From contig NZ_CP038033.1 of NCBI RefSeq assembly GCF_004421105.1, forward strand, positions 3,925,659-3,989,658: DNA of 64,000 bases, read 5' to 3'. The DNA is from Nitrosococcus wardiae. Lineage in GTDB: Bacteria > Pseudomonadota > Gammaproteobacteria > Nitrosococcales > Nitrosococcaceae. The position numbers and the translations under genes are program-made. Of the stretch, positions 46,902 to 56,141 are shown one piece after another (the stretch's first letter is position 1; each line of letters starts with the position of its first letter). Under the pieces are notes generated by a model, which searched no databases, had not been told where the DNA came from, and was given only the letters and a program-made list of their open reading frames with translations.

Positions 46902-48305
46902 CTAGATGATTCGATCCGTCTCTTCCATGACCCCCTCAATAATCCCGGCAAGGTGGTCTACCAAGACCGGATCGAAGCTGCCGTCATCAGTGTTTCGAAG
47001 TGGGGTAAATAGCTTTTCTAATTTTTTCCGCTGATGCTCTGGGATAGAGCGGGCGCTCGCAGTTTCAGTGGCATTATCAAGGCTGAGAATATCCCGTTGG
47101 GCGTGAGTCCGACGTGTTACGGCAGCATGATGATAGAGTGCTCGCCCCAGCACAACATAGGGGAAATTGATATTGCGTGCTGGGCCAACTCGCAATTCTG
47201 TTCCACCCAATGGCAACCCTAGCATTTTGACGTCCGAGATACGATTATAAGAGAACCAGGCTGAAGCTCCCACCACCATAGAGCCAACGGCAGCCCCCAG
47301 CAAAAAAGAAGTTCCTCCTACGGCTAAATCCACCCCCGATCCGACGAGTGCCCCGCTTGCGGCCCCGGTTGCAAGCAGTTGACGCCGTTTTAGTCCCCAA
47401 ATATTCCAACTGTCTAGAGAAAAGAGATCCTCATCGAGTATTTCAATTTCTTTTTCTTGACTTTTCAATTCATGGTAATCATAAATATCTTCAATAGCGC
47501 GGCGGCCTTTTTGCTCAAAGCTACGTAACTTTGCTTTATATTTTTTAGCCAACGGCAATTCATAGGCGCGGGGATCCTCCTCAGAAGAGACCCGCTTGGT
47601 CACGCTAAGCGTAATCATATCCGCTAACATCTCAGCAATGCGCAAAGCACTGCGTTGACGCCGAGCACAACGATCTTCTTCTAGAATTTTCACTGCTCGG
47701 CTCAGTGGCGACTGCCATTCCTCTCGCAGTTGACCAAAGGCCTTGAGTAATTCAAGACGCTTGTGAAACTCTGCCGTAACGGCGTTAAATACCCGGACAA
47801 TCCTAAAATATTGGCTTAATGCCGCGCGCCATTCTTCAATATAATTGTCGTGGCCAATCATATTAATAAGCGCAATGCTAGGTTGCCCTGTCCACCGCAG
47901 GATTTCCATCTCAGCTTCATACTCCTCACCATAGGGGCGGGAACCATCAATGACATACAAAATACCGGCCCCCCTCATCAGGGGATCAAGCAGTTCACAT
48001 TCATCCACAAACTTACCTGTATTGCGATGAGTCTTCACAAATTGGCGGACGACGGCGGCCCGTTCTGCTGCCGTTGCCGCTCGCGCTTTCATCCATGCCA
48101 GTACCTGCCGCGCCCGCTGAAACCCGGGCGTATCTATTAAGATATATTGAACCTCGCCATCCACCTTCATGGGGAAGTGACGACATTTGGCGGTAGTACC
48201 CGGTATCGATGAAATTTGGACCGATTCATCTTGGGCAAGCGTGGCTACAATACTTGATTTGCCCTTGTTAGGATGACCCACTACGGCAAAGACGGGAGCC
48301 GACAT
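46902..48305 (-). CDS. GTPase with DUF3482 domain
   Basis: This 467-residue protein has an N-terminal TRAFAC-type G domain: VVGHPNKGKSSIVATLAQDE (P-loop), SSIPGTTAKCRHF (switch I Thr), ILIDTPGFQRARQ (DxPG) and ALINMIGHDN as a weak NKxD equivalent. The C-terminal DUF3482 region has basic helices and a glycine-rich hydrophobic segment at about residues 315-355 that may insert in membrane. It follows the DUF2868 membrane gene by 2 bases, a conserved pair. The joint function is unknown. Confidence 0.87.
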   Translation of the reverse strand: MSAPVFAVVGHPNKGKSSIVATLAQDESVQISSIPGTTAKCRHFPMKVDGEVQYILIDTPGFQRARQVLAWMKARAATAAERAAVVRQFVKTHRNTGKFVDECELLDPLMRGAGILYVIDGSRPYGEEYEAEMEILRWTGQPSIALINMIGHDNYIEEWRAALSQYFRIVRVFNAVTAEFHKRLELLKAFGQLREEWQSPLSRAVKILEEDRCARRQRSALRIAEMLADMITLSVTKRVSSEEDPRAYELPLAKKYKAKLRSFEQKGRRAIEDIYDYHELKSQEKEIEILDEDLFSLDSWNIWGLKRRQLLATGAASGALVGSGVDLAVGGTSFLLGAAVGSMVVGASAWFSYNRISDVKMLGLPLGGTELRVGPARNINFPYVVLGRALYHHAAVTRRTHAQRDILSLDNATETASARSIPEHQRKKLEKLFTPLRNTDDGSFDPVLVDHLAGIIEGVMEETDRII

Positions 48306-48307
48306 TA

Positions 48308-49849
48308 TTAGCTTGCCTCGAAATTTAATGGCCGGAAATCAAGCTGTGGGTCCCCCAGGCCTTGCAGTTTTTTCCGCCAAATCTCTAAGTCATTGGGCTC
48401 GGCAGCAACAAGATCGCGCTCATAGTTGAGCGCCAGTGGGATTACTGTAATCAGCCGTTGCGGTCCCAAAGCAGTCCGAAGCGCTTCTAAAAAATCCAAG
48501 AAATCCAAAAGAGGAGGTTCCCATGACTTGACAGTAATGATAATAGCGACTTCACCTCCCACCGTACGCAATTCCTCAATGATACGCTGGTCCTGCTCGA
48601 TGGGATTTTTACCCCCCGCATGGAGTACATGACTGATGTTTACCGCCATAGCCAACCGCAACGCATCTTCCAGGCGGCGTTCATCCATATTAATCCTGGC
48701 CCAGTTAACCAGATATCCTTTAGCTCCGGCAAAACTCTCACTATGAAAAGGTTGTATTGCCTCTAGAACGGGTACTACCCTTGCTTCAGGCTCTACCGCC
48801 GCTGTTTCAACCACCGCATGATTCATGCGATCAAGAACCTGGGTAGCCCCTGGTGCATGGATTAAAGCGCTATTTAGCGCAGCATTAAAACGCCAATGGG
48901 CGAAAGCTAATGTGAAAAGCCTTGGCAATAGCCCATAAAAGATGATGCACATGAACAGAAATTCCCACCACTGCCCAAGTGCCACCAAATCCTTAGTTAC
49001 CAACTTCACTCCGTTGGGCAACATTCCCCCATTTAATCGATAAAACCGGGTCACTTCAATGAGTTCGACAGAAGGAACCGCCCCCCCTAACCAATCACGC
49101 CAGGGCCAAGCCAGTTGCTGCATAAGCCACTGGAACCTTTCAGTTTGGAACTCCAGGGTAGTACTCCACCCAAAAGCCAGATCAGAAATGGTGACTAGAT
49201 AAAGGCAACTCATTAATGCGCCCAAATTAAAAGCCACGGCGAACACCTGGGAAAGCTGTAATATCAACCATTTTCTCAGTTGACCGTAGGTGATGTGGCG
49301 CGCCTTTTGGTGGCCTAAGGCAGCCTCAAGGGCTAAGCGATAGTCTGGTGATAAAAAGCGTACAATGACAGGGGCTAATCGCCCTGGGCTCAACACACCA
49401 AAGAGATCCTGCAGCAACCGTGCTCCAGGGATAAATCGGAGTAAATTCCGGGGCAGCGCAATTATAGCGGACATCAACAAAAGCAAGAGTTGAAGCCCCA
49501 CAAATACTGCTAATACGCTGACCACATTGACCGGTTGCGTACCATCATAGGCGAACACCCCTAAAACAGTTACCCAGCCGGCAATCACCCCCAAAAAAAA
49601 CAATGTCAGCGTAATTAAACGAAGGATTCTGGCGGCATTATCGCCAGGAAGCTCCCTTTTACCCTCCGTGACTCGCCATAACCAGTGACGAAGCTGACTC
49701 CGGGGTTTATTTTCAAGGTGCCTCAGTTCCCGCCCAATATGACGGTCACGGTGGCGCAACTCTCCAGGATCCATGGCTGCATCCAAATCCATTTGCATGC
49801 TGAGGTCTACTAAGTCGGCGAGAATCGAACGATGTGATGCATGCTCCAT
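48308..49849 (-). CDS. DUF2868 membrane protein
   Basis: This 513-residue protein has four or more transmembrane segments (about residues 85-110, 120-150, 210-235 and 300-325) and a soluble C-terminal domain with LNYERDLVAAEPNDLEIWRK. The start LVDLSMQMDLDAAMDPGELR and HIGRELRHLENKPRSQLRHW fit DUF2868. It is coupled to the GTPase gene downstream. The pair resembles a membrane anchor and its regulatory GTPase, but that is inference. Confidence 0.82.
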   Translation of the reverse strand: MEHASHRSILADLVDLSMQMDLDAAMDPGELRHRDRHIGRELRHLENKPRSQLRHWLWRVTEGKRELPGDNAARILRLITLTLFFLGVIAGWVTVLGVFAYDGTQPVNVVSVLAVFVGLQLLLLLMSAIIALPRNLLRFIPGARLLQDLFGVLSPGRLAPVIVRFLSPDYRLALEAALGHQKARHITYGQLRKWLILQLSQVFAVAFNLGALMSCLYLVTISDLAFGWSTTLEFQTERFQWLMQQLAWPWRDWLGGAVPSVELIEVTRFYRLNGGMLPNGVKLVTKDLVALGQWWEFLFMCIIFYGLLPRLFTLAFAHWRFNAALNSALIHAPGATQVLDRMNHAVVETAAVEPEARVVPVLEAIQPFHSESFAGAKGYLVNWARINMDERRLEDALRLAMAVNISHVLHAGGKNPIEQDQRIIEELRTVGGEVAIIITVKSWEPPLLDFLDFLEALRTALGPQRLITVIPLALNYERDLVAAEPNDLEIWRKKLQGLGDPQLDFRPLNFEAS

Positions 49850-50214
49850 AAAGCCACTGTTTCTAATTCAAAAGGTGACGAGGCCCTTCAAGACAGGACA
49901 TGATATTTAAACACCGGCTACCCGCCTCTAACGAATTACTAGGGCATGATGGTTTGTGGTATTTACACCCATCATAACGACAGGCTAACTAACTAAAATA
50001 TTGAGCCAATAGGGGGAGTGTGAAACTACATTTGAACTGTTAGTCTAATTTCGGGTATAACCTAGCTAGTGTAGCATATTTCAGGGCCCTGGCAGCCCCT
50101 GGCGGCTTTCCCCTTCATAAATCTCTCGGCTAGTGGTGGTAAAATGGTAAAATCTTCAATCATGCTATTATATTCTGTCAATTTGAGTACACAGGGGGAA
50201 AGGAAAGCCTAATC
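49850..50214. other. intergenic region holding the ccm promoter
   Basis: This region holds no gene. A plausible sigma-70 promoter for the ccm operon is TTGAAC (50032-50037), an 18-base spacer and TATAAC (50056-50061). GGGGGAAAGG just before the ATG at 50215 is the ribosome binding region. The divergent DUF2868 gene starts at 49849. Confidence 0.4.
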
Positions 50215-50865
50215 ATGGGCGAAAACAACGGTAAACAGACGGTACCGGATCCAGGGCAACCACAGCTCCAAGTGGAAGAGCTGACTTGCCGTCGTGGTGA
50301 GCGATTACTGTTTGAAAATATGAGCTTTACCGTTAAGGCGGGAGACGTCCTTGAGGTCTCCGGTCACAACGGCTCAGGCAAGACCAGCTTACTACGGCTA
50401 CTGTGTGGCTTATTGATACCCGAGAAAGGCACGCTCCTGTGGCGTGGACAACCTATTAATAAGATAAAGCCGCTGTATCACAGCGAACTTGCCTATGTCG
50501 GCCATACCGATGCCATCAAGGGAGATTTGACTGCCCGCGAGAATCTCATAATAGCGGGGGCACTCAATGGGGGAGGCATAGACCCAGAACAGGCCCTAGA
50601 ACGGGTAGATTTATCCAGAATCCGGGAACTCCCTGGCCGTTTCCTGTCGGCAGGACAACGCCGTCGTTTGGCGCTCGCGCGACTCTTAGTAAATCGGGCA
50701 CGGCTATGGCTTCTGGACGAACCCTTTACAGCTTTGGATAAGGTGGCCATCCGGACCATCGCTACCTTACTGGAGGAGCATGCTGCGGCAGGAGGAATGG
50801 CGGTTTTTACCAGCCATCACGCCATCAATATCGCCCACGCTCGAACCTTAGAAATTTCTGCCTAG
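50215..50865 (+). CDS. ccmA: heme exporter ATP-binding protein CcmA
   Basis: This 216-residue ABC ATPase has VSGHNGSGKTSLLRLLCGLL (Walker A), RFLSAGQRRRLALARLLVN (signature) and RLWLLDEPFTALDKVAI (Walker B). With CcmB, CcmC and CcmD it forms the complex that loads heme onto CcmE in the periplasm and releases holo-CcmE. It is the first gene of a nine-gene cytochrome c maturation operon, which a c-type cytochrome-rich energy metabolism would need. Confidence 0.96.
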   Translation: MGENNGKQTVPDPGQPQLQVEELTCRRGERLLFENMSFTVKAGDVLEVSGHNGSGKTSLLRLLCGLLIPEKGTLLWRGQPINKIKPLYHSELAYVGHTDAIKGDLTARENLIIAGALNGGGIDPEQALERVDLSRIRELPGRFLSAGQRRRLALARLLVNRARLWLLDEPFTALDKVAIRTIATLLEEHAAAGGMAVFTSHHAINIAHARTLEISA

Positions 50866-50873
50866 ACTTCCCT

Positions 50874-51578
50874 ATGACTAGTTTAGCCTTACCGATGAAC
50901 GGCTCTACCCTCTCCCAAGCTTGCTGGTGGCTCGCCAAGCGGGATCTTCTCTTGGTACTCAGACATCGCAGCGATGCGGCCAATCCACTCCTTTTTTTTA
51001 TGATGGTAGCCAGTATTTTTCCACTTGGCATCGGACCAGAAACTGAGATTTTACGGCAAATTGCACCGGGTATCATCTGGATTGCAGCTTTACTTGCCAC
51101 TTTGCTTTCTCTAGAAGCAATGTTCCGCTCGGATTTTGATGACGGCAGCCTAGAACAGCTGATTCTAAGTCCTCATCCCTTGCCCCTATTGGTGCTTGCA
51201 AAAACTTTTGCTCATTGGCTAGCTACAGGCCTGCCACTGCTCCTGCTAGCGCCCCTTTTAGGGTTAATATTTGGCATTTCGGGTTGGCCTCTGGCTGTCT
51301 TATTAATTACTCTCTTGGTAGGCACACCGGCTCTGAGTTTGGTGGGGGCAGTGGGTGTTGCCCTGACTGTAGGATTAAGACGGGGTGGGCTATTGCTTGC
51401 CTTGTTACTGCTCCCATTATATGTCCCCATATTAATCTTCAGTGCTGGTGCTGTAGAAACTGCAGCCCAAGGCTTACCTGCCGATGGGCAGCTTTATCTT
51501 CTTAGCGCCCTATTAATACTGGCCGCAACCCTGGCGCCCATAGCCACCTCGGCCGCTTTATGTATCCGAATGAGTTGA
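50874..51578 (+). CDS. ccmB: heme exporter membrane protein CcmB
   Basis: This 234-residue inner membrane protein has six hydrophobic helices. Conserved parts are RDLLLVLRHRSDAANPLLFF, APGIIWIAALLATLLSLEAM, SDFDDGSLEQLILSPHPLP and KTFAHWLATGLPLLLLAPLL. It is the transmembrane partner of the CcmA ATPase. It lies 8 bases after ccmA. Confidence 0.96.
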   Translation: MTSLALPMNGSTLSQACWWLAKRDLLLVLRHRSDAANPLLFFMMVASIFPLGIGPETEILRQIAPGIIWIAALLATLLSLEAMFRSDFDDGSLEQLILSPHPLPLLVLAKTFAHWLATGLPLLLLAPLLGLIFGISGWPLAVLLITLLVGTPALSLVGAVGVALTVGLRRGGLLLALLLLPLYVPILIFSAGAVETAAQGLPADGQLYLLSALLILAATLAPIATSAALCIRMS

Positions 51579-51587
51579 GCAAAACCG

Positions 51588-52340
51588 ATGCACTACCTAC
51601 CCTTCCATCATCGATACCAGCATTTGGCATCACCCAAGCACTTTTACATTTGGTCTAGCCGCCTGATTCCATGGCTGGCAAGCATAACTGCGCTCTTGAT
51701 AATTGTCGGCCTCTACTGGGGACTGGTGATAGCCCCCGTGGATTACCAGCAGGGTGATAGCTACCGAATTATATTCATCCACGTCCCGAGCGCCTGGATG
51801 TCTCTGTTCATTTACATGGTTATGGCCTCAGCAGGCGCCATCGCCTTAATCTGGCGGGTCAAGGTTGCGGAAGCCATTGGTAGTGCCAGCGCTCCATTGG
51901 GCGCTTCCTTTACTTTGTTGGCGCTGATTACAGGATCACTGTGGGGCAAGCCCATGTGGGGAACCTGGTGGGTATGGGATGCGCGCCTGACCTCGGAGTT
52001 AGTCCTGTTATTCCTCTATTTAGGTTACATGGCCCTGCAGTCAGCCATCGAGGATCCCCGGCAAGCCGCCCGGGCGACTGCTATCCTCGCCTTGGTCGGG
52101 GTAGTGGATTTGCCCATTATCCATTACTCGGTAGAATGGTGGAATACCCTGCATCAAGGGCCGACGGTCACTAAATTCGACGCTCCTTCCATTCACTGGA
52201 GTATGCTGGTCCCCTTGCTCATCATGGCGACCGCATTCATGACTTACTATGGAGCTCTACTCCTGCATCGGACTCGTTCGGAGCTCCTTGAGCGGGAACG
52301 CAATAACAACTGGGTCAAACAAGTACTCGGTTCTTCATAG
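51588..52340 (+). CDS. ccmC: heme exporter protein CcmC
   Basis: This 250-residue membrane protein carries the tryptophan-rich WWD motif, KPMWGTWWVWDARLTSELVL, that binds heme on the periplasmic side. Flanking His residues are in IIFIHVPSAWMSLFIYM and IIHYSVEWWNTLHQGP, which supply axial ligands. It hands heme to CcmE. Six helices and normal length. Confidence 0.96.
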   Translation: MHYLPFHHRYQHLASPKHFYIWSSRLIPWLASITALLIIVGLYWGLVIAPVDYQQGDSYRIIFIHVPSAWMSLFIYMVMASAGAIALIWRVKVAEAIGSASAPLGASFTLLALITGSLWGKPMWGTWWVWDARLTSELVLLFLYLGYMALQSAIEDPRQAARATAILALVGVVDLPIIHYSVEWWNTLHQGPTVTKFDAPSIHWSMLVPLLIMATAFMTYYGALLLHRTRSELLERERNNNWVKQVLGSS

Positions 52341-52567
52341 CTTCTTTATTTCCTCGACTGGTTTAAGTTTTGCGAATAACGATGAACTACCATACCCTTT
52401 CTAGGGTCCATTTCACGGGCAGACTTTCTCAATGATATCGCTGGACAGGTTTAAATGCCCTAGCAGCTAGGGCATTGTTATAGCCGGAGAAACCACTAAC
52501 CGGCCTTTGATTACGATAGTACCTAAAATATATTTTCAATCACTACCTCGAAATTTGCTCCTGAGTT

Positions 52568-52726
52568 ATGAATATATTGCAGGAATTTTTCCATATGGGC
52601 GGATATGCCCTTTACGTGTGGACGGCCTACGGGATTGCTGCCATCGTATTGGTGGGCAACATTGTCCAAGCCCAAATCCGGCAACGCCGAATAACCCGTC
52701 AGATACAGCAGGAGGATAAGTCATGA
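52568..52726 (+). CDS. ccmD: heme exporter small protein CcmD
   Basis: This 52-residue protein has one transmembrane helix (about residues 18-36) in MGGYALYVWTAYGIAAIVLV followed by a charged QIRQRRITRQIQQ tail. MGGYAxYVWxAY is typical of CcmD, which stabilises the CcmABC-CcmE complex. The stop overlaps the ccmE start (ATGA at 52723-52726). The preceding 227 bases (52341-52567) hold no other gene; at 52456-52475 CCCTAGCAGCTAGGG is a palindromic hairpin. Confidence 0.93.
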   Translation: MNILQEFFHMGGYALYVWTAYGIAAIVLVGNIVQAQIRQRRITRQIQQEDKS

Positions 52727-53166
52727 CTGTGCGCCAAAGACGGTTTGCGATGGTAATGCTGGTGGTTGTAGGAGTATCCATTGCCACCGGCCTGGGACTA
52801 AAAGCCTTTCAAAAGAATATTCTCTTCTTTTACAACCCAACCCAAATCATGGCTGGAGAAGTCCCCTCTGACACTAACATCCGAGTCGGAGGGGTGGTGG
52901 TTGATGGTAGCGTGAAACGAGAAAGCGGTAGCCTAGATGTGCAGTTTGCGCTTACCGATATGGCGGAGACGATGACCGTGGTTTATAGCGGCATCCTCCC
53001 TGATCTGTTCCGCGAAGGACAGGGAATCGTTGCCATGGGCAAACTCGGACCCAATAATGTATTCGAAGCCAGTGAAGTTTTGGCTAAACACGATGAAGAA
53101 TACATGCCGCCTGAAGTTGCCGACGCGCTAGCCAAAACCAAAACCAGCACCGAGGACAAGCTATGA
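52723..53166 (+). CDS. ccmE: heme chaperone CcmE
   Basis: This 147-residue protein is anchored by an N-terminal helix (residues 8-28) with a periplasmic OB-fold. The heme-binding His is in EVLAKHDEEYMPPEV, and it bonds covalently to a heme vinyl. NIRVGGVVVDGSVKRESGS and VVYSGILPDLFREGQG are family motifs. It is coupled to ccmD and ccmF by 4-base overlaps. Confidence 0.96.
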   Translation: MTVRQRRFAMVMLVVVGVSIATGLGLKAFQKNILFFYNPTQIMAGEVPSDTNIRVGGVVVDGSVKRESGSLDVQFALTDMAETMTVVYSGILPDLFREGQGIVAMGKLGPNNVFEASEVLAKHDEEYMPPEVADALAKTKTSTEDKL

Positions 53167-55148
53167 TTCCAGAACTTGGCCATCTTGCACTGATTCTTGC
53201 ACTCACCCTAGCCCTCGCCCAATCAATATTGCCGCTCATTGGAGCACAGCGTGGAGTCATTGGCTGGATGAACGTGGCGCGGACTGCGGCCTACGGGCAG
53301 TGTGTCTTTTTAGCTGTGGCTTTCATCTGCCTTGCCATCAGCTTTATCAATAATGATTTCTCCGTAGCCTACGTAGTCAATAATTCCAATTCCGCGTTAC
53401 CGGTAGCTTATCGCTTCGCCGCCATCTGGGGTTCCCACGAAGGCTCGTTGCTGCTATGGAGTTTCATTCTAGGCTTATGGATGGTTGCAGTCGCTTTGTT
53501 TAGCCGCAGTATCCCCCTGGCTTATATCGCACGCGTATTGGCAGTAATGGGCATGATTAATGTCGGCTTTTTGCTGTTCATGATTCTGACCTCCAATCCG
53601 TTTTTACGCCACTTTCCCGCCCCCCTAGACGGACAAGATCTCAATCCGTTGCTGCAAGACCCGGGTCTGGTCATGCATCCTCCCATGCTCTATATGGGTT
53701 ACGTCGGCTTTTCCGTAGCCTTTAGCTTTGCCATCGCAGCGCTTATTGGCAAGCGCCTAGATGCAGCCTGGGCTCGGTGGTCTAGACCATGGACCGTGGT
53801 CGCCTGGTTATTTTTATCCATCGGCATTACCTTAGGGAGCTGGTGGGCCTACTACGAGCTCGGCTGGGGCGGCTGGTGGTTTTGGGATCCGGTGGAAAAT
53901 GCCTCCTTTATGCCGTGGCTAGTCGGCACCGCTCTCATTCACTCCCTGGCGGTGACTGAAAAACGCGATGCCTTCAAACGCTGGACAGTATTACTCGCTA
54001 TCTTTGCCTTTTCCCTCAGTCTGCTAGGAACTTTCCTGGTCCGTTCTGGGGTACTCACTTCCGTACACGCCTTTGCAACCGATCCTACCCGCGGCGTTTT
54101 TATCCTCATCTTGTTGGGAATCGCCGTCGGCGGATCCCTGCTGCTCTATGCCATGCGGGCACCGTTGGTAAAAGACACCGGCCGTTTTCATCTCCTTTCC
54201 CGGGAAGGCTTTCTTTTGGCCAACAATGTAGTGCTCATAGTAGCGGCCGGCAGTGTATTGTTGGGTACCCTCTATCCCCTGGTTCTCGAGGGTTTAGGGC
54301 TAGGTAAAATCTCAGTGGGCCCGCCCTATTTTGACACCGTGTTTGTGCCTTTGATGGTTATCTTGGCCTTTCTGTTAGGAGCAGGTCCCATAGCACGCTG
54401 GAAGCAACAAAGCCTGGGTGAACTCATCAAAAGACTAGGTTTTATTTTTGCCATTAGCCTAACCATCGGGATCTTGGTGCCTTATGCTGTTGATAAAGGA
54501 GAATTCTTTAGCGTAGCTGCCGGACTTACGGTTGCTATATGGATCGCCTTAAGCACCCTCCTCGGGCTCTGGAATCGACTTAGAAACCGGGGTGGAATTG
54601 CGGGGGTAGGTTCCTTATCACGAAGCTTTATGGGAATGTCGCTAGCCCATTTGGGCTTTGCCGTCTCCATCGTAGGGGTCACCTTAACAACGATGTATGG
54701 ACAGGATCGGGATGTGGGTGTTGCCATCGGCGAGGCAGCAGAATTAGGCGCCTATGAGTTCCGGTTAGATGACATTCGTGAGGTAAATGGCCCCAACTAC
54801 CGGGCCCTCGAAGGAACCGTATCCGTTCTCAAGGGTGGAGAATTGATTACTACGCTCCAAACCCAGAAACGTATCTACCGGGTCCAAACCTCCCCCATGA
54901 CAGAAGCCGGTATTGATGCAGGCCTGTTCCGAGACTTGTTTGTCGCCTTAGGAGACTCACTGGGAGACAATACTTGGAGTCTGCGCATTCAATTTAAACC
55001 TTTTGTTCGCTGGATCTGGCTGGGAGGATTGTTAATGGCCCTAGGTGGTACCATTGCAGTCAGCGATCGGCGTTATCGGGTGAGCATGCAGAAAATGCGT
55101 TTTAAGCAGCTCAAAACTTCTCAACCTGAGGCTACAGCTGAAGTCTAA
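53163..55148 (+). CDS. ccmF: cytochrome c heme ligase subunit CcmF
   Basis: This 661-residue membrane protein has about 13-15 helices. The WWD heme motif is GWGGWWFWDPVENASFMPW. AAIWGSHEGSLLLWSFIL, DPGLVMHPPMLYMGYVG and GTFLVRSGVLTSVHAFA contain the conserved His residues for heme axial ligation. With CcmH and CcmI it ligates heme to apocytochrome c CxxCH sites. Complete length. Confidence 0.97.
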   Translation: MIPELGHLALILALTLALAQSILPLIGAQRGVIGWMNVARTAAYGQCVFLAVAFICLAISFINNDFSVAYVVNNSNSALPVAYRFAAIWGSHEGSLLLWSFILGLWMVAVALFSRSIPLAYIARVLAVMGMINVGFLLFMILTSNPFLRHFPAPLDGQDLNPLLQDPGLVMHPPMLYMGYVGFSVAFSFAIAALIGKRLDAAWARWSRPWTVVAWLFLSIGITLGSWWAYYELGWGGWWFWDPVENASFMPWLVGTALIHSLAVTEKRDAFKRWTVLLAIFAFSLSLLGTFLVRSGVLTSVHAFATDPTRGVFILILLGIAVGGSLLLYAMRAPLVKDTGRFHLLSREGFLLANNVVLIVAAGSVLLGTLYPLVLEGLGLGKISVGPPYFDTVFVPLMVILAFLLGAGPIARWKQQSLGELIKRLGFIFAISLTIGILVPYAVDKGEFFSVAAGLTVAIWIALSTLLGLWNRLRNRGGIAGVGSLSRSFMGMSLAHLGFAVSIVGVTLTTMYGQDRDVGVAIGEAAELGAYEFRLDDIREVNGPNYRALEGTVSVLKGGELITTLQTQKRIYRVQTSPMTEAGIDAGLFRDLFVALGDSLGDNTWSLRIQFKPFVRWIWLGGLLMALGGTIAVSDRRYRVSMQKMRFKQLKTSQPEATAEV

Positions 55149-55681
55149 TGTTGCGCTATACCATTCCCTTAATCATTTTTATAGGCTTAGTGCTATTTTT
55201 TGCCGATGGACTGCAACGGGATCCTCGACAGGTCCCGTCGCCGTTCATTGACAAACCGGCTCCAGAACTCGGGGTACCTCGGCTAAAAACGCCTGACCAA
55301 GAAATCTACCGCAGTGATCTGCTTGGCAAGCCGGCCCTAGTCAATGTGTGGGCCAGTTGGTGCGTCGCCTGCCGCGCAGAGCATGAGGTTCTGCTCCGGC
55401 TAGCAAGAGAAACCCAACTACCCATCATTGGGCTCAATTACAAAGACAAACGGGAGGCAGCACTCCAGTGGCTAGCTAACCTAGGCGATCCTTATACGAC
55501 CATTGCTGTGGATGCCGACGGCCGAGTGGGTATCGAGTGGGGCGTTTACGGGGTTCCCGAGTCCTTTCTCCTCGATCCCCAAGGTGTTATCCGTTATAAG
55601 CAAATCGGACCCTTAACCTGGAAGGTCGTTGAAGAGGAGCTACTCCCTTTAATTCAGTCATTCGAGACCCAAGGAGGTTGA
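55148..55681 (+). CDS. ccmG: thiol:disulfide oxidoreductase CcmG/DsbE
   Basis: This 177-residue membrane-anchored thioredoxin-fold protein has an active site VNVWASWCVACRAEHEVLL (CxxC). GVYGVPESFLLDPQGVIRYK contains the cis-Pro loop and the GVPE motif typical of CcmG. It reduces apocytochrome c cysteines before heme ligation. The start codon shares the last base of ccmF. Confidence 0.95.
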   Translation: MLRYTIPLIIFIGLVLFFADGLQRDPRQVPSPFIDKPAPELGVPRLKTPDQEIYRSDLLGKPALVNVWASWCVACRAEHEVLLRLARETQLPIIGLNYKDKREAALQWLANLGDPYTTIAVDADGRVGIEWGVYGVPESFLLDPQGVIRYKQIGPLTWKVVEEELLPLIQSFETQGG

Positions 55682-55682
55682 A

Positions 55683-56141
55683 ATGATACGGATGTTGCTT
55701 CTGGTCATTGCTTTAATGGGAACCCAGGCCTTTGCCGCCGATCCCGCTATCTTTGAGTTTGACGACCCAACCCAAGCAGCCAGATTTCAACAACTGGCTG
55801 AAGAATTGCGCTGCTTGGTCTGTCAAAACCAGTCTCTGGCCGACTCCCATGCTGACCTCGCCGGCGATTTGCGGCGTGAGATTCATCAAAAGATGCAACA
55901 GGGCGCCACCAATGAGGAAATCGTTGATTTTTTGGTGCAGCGTTACGGAGATTTCGTGCTTTACCGCCCCCCTGTGCGGCCCACCACTTATCTACTTTGG
56001 TTTGGGCCGGCATTACTCTTAGTACTAGGATTCGGCGTGTTCATTGTCTCGATGCGAAGACGTAACCAAAGTTTGACTCCTACCCTTTCTGAAGCTGAAC
56101 ACCGCCGTATGGCCAAATTACTGGAGGAAGAGGACTTATGA
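55683..56141 (+). CDS. ccmH: cytochrome c maturation protein CcmH
   Basis: This 152-residue protein has a signal peptide (to FAA, residue 19), the LRCLVCQNQSLADSHADLA motif with redox CxxC, the VDFLVQRYGDFVLYRPPV helix, and a C-terminal membrane helix (about 103-123). This is the CcmH/CcdX type that keeps apocytochrome thiols reduced and works with CcmF. It is the short form, with the TPR part encoded separately as CcmI. Confidence 0.95.
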   Translation: MIRMLLLVIALMGTQAFAADPAIFEFDDPTQAARFQQLAEELRCLVCQNQSLADSHADLAGDLRREIHQKMQQGATNEEIVDFLVQRYGDFVLYRPPVRPTTYLLWFGPALLLVLGFGVFIVSMRRRNQSLTPTLSEAEHRRMAKLLEEEDL

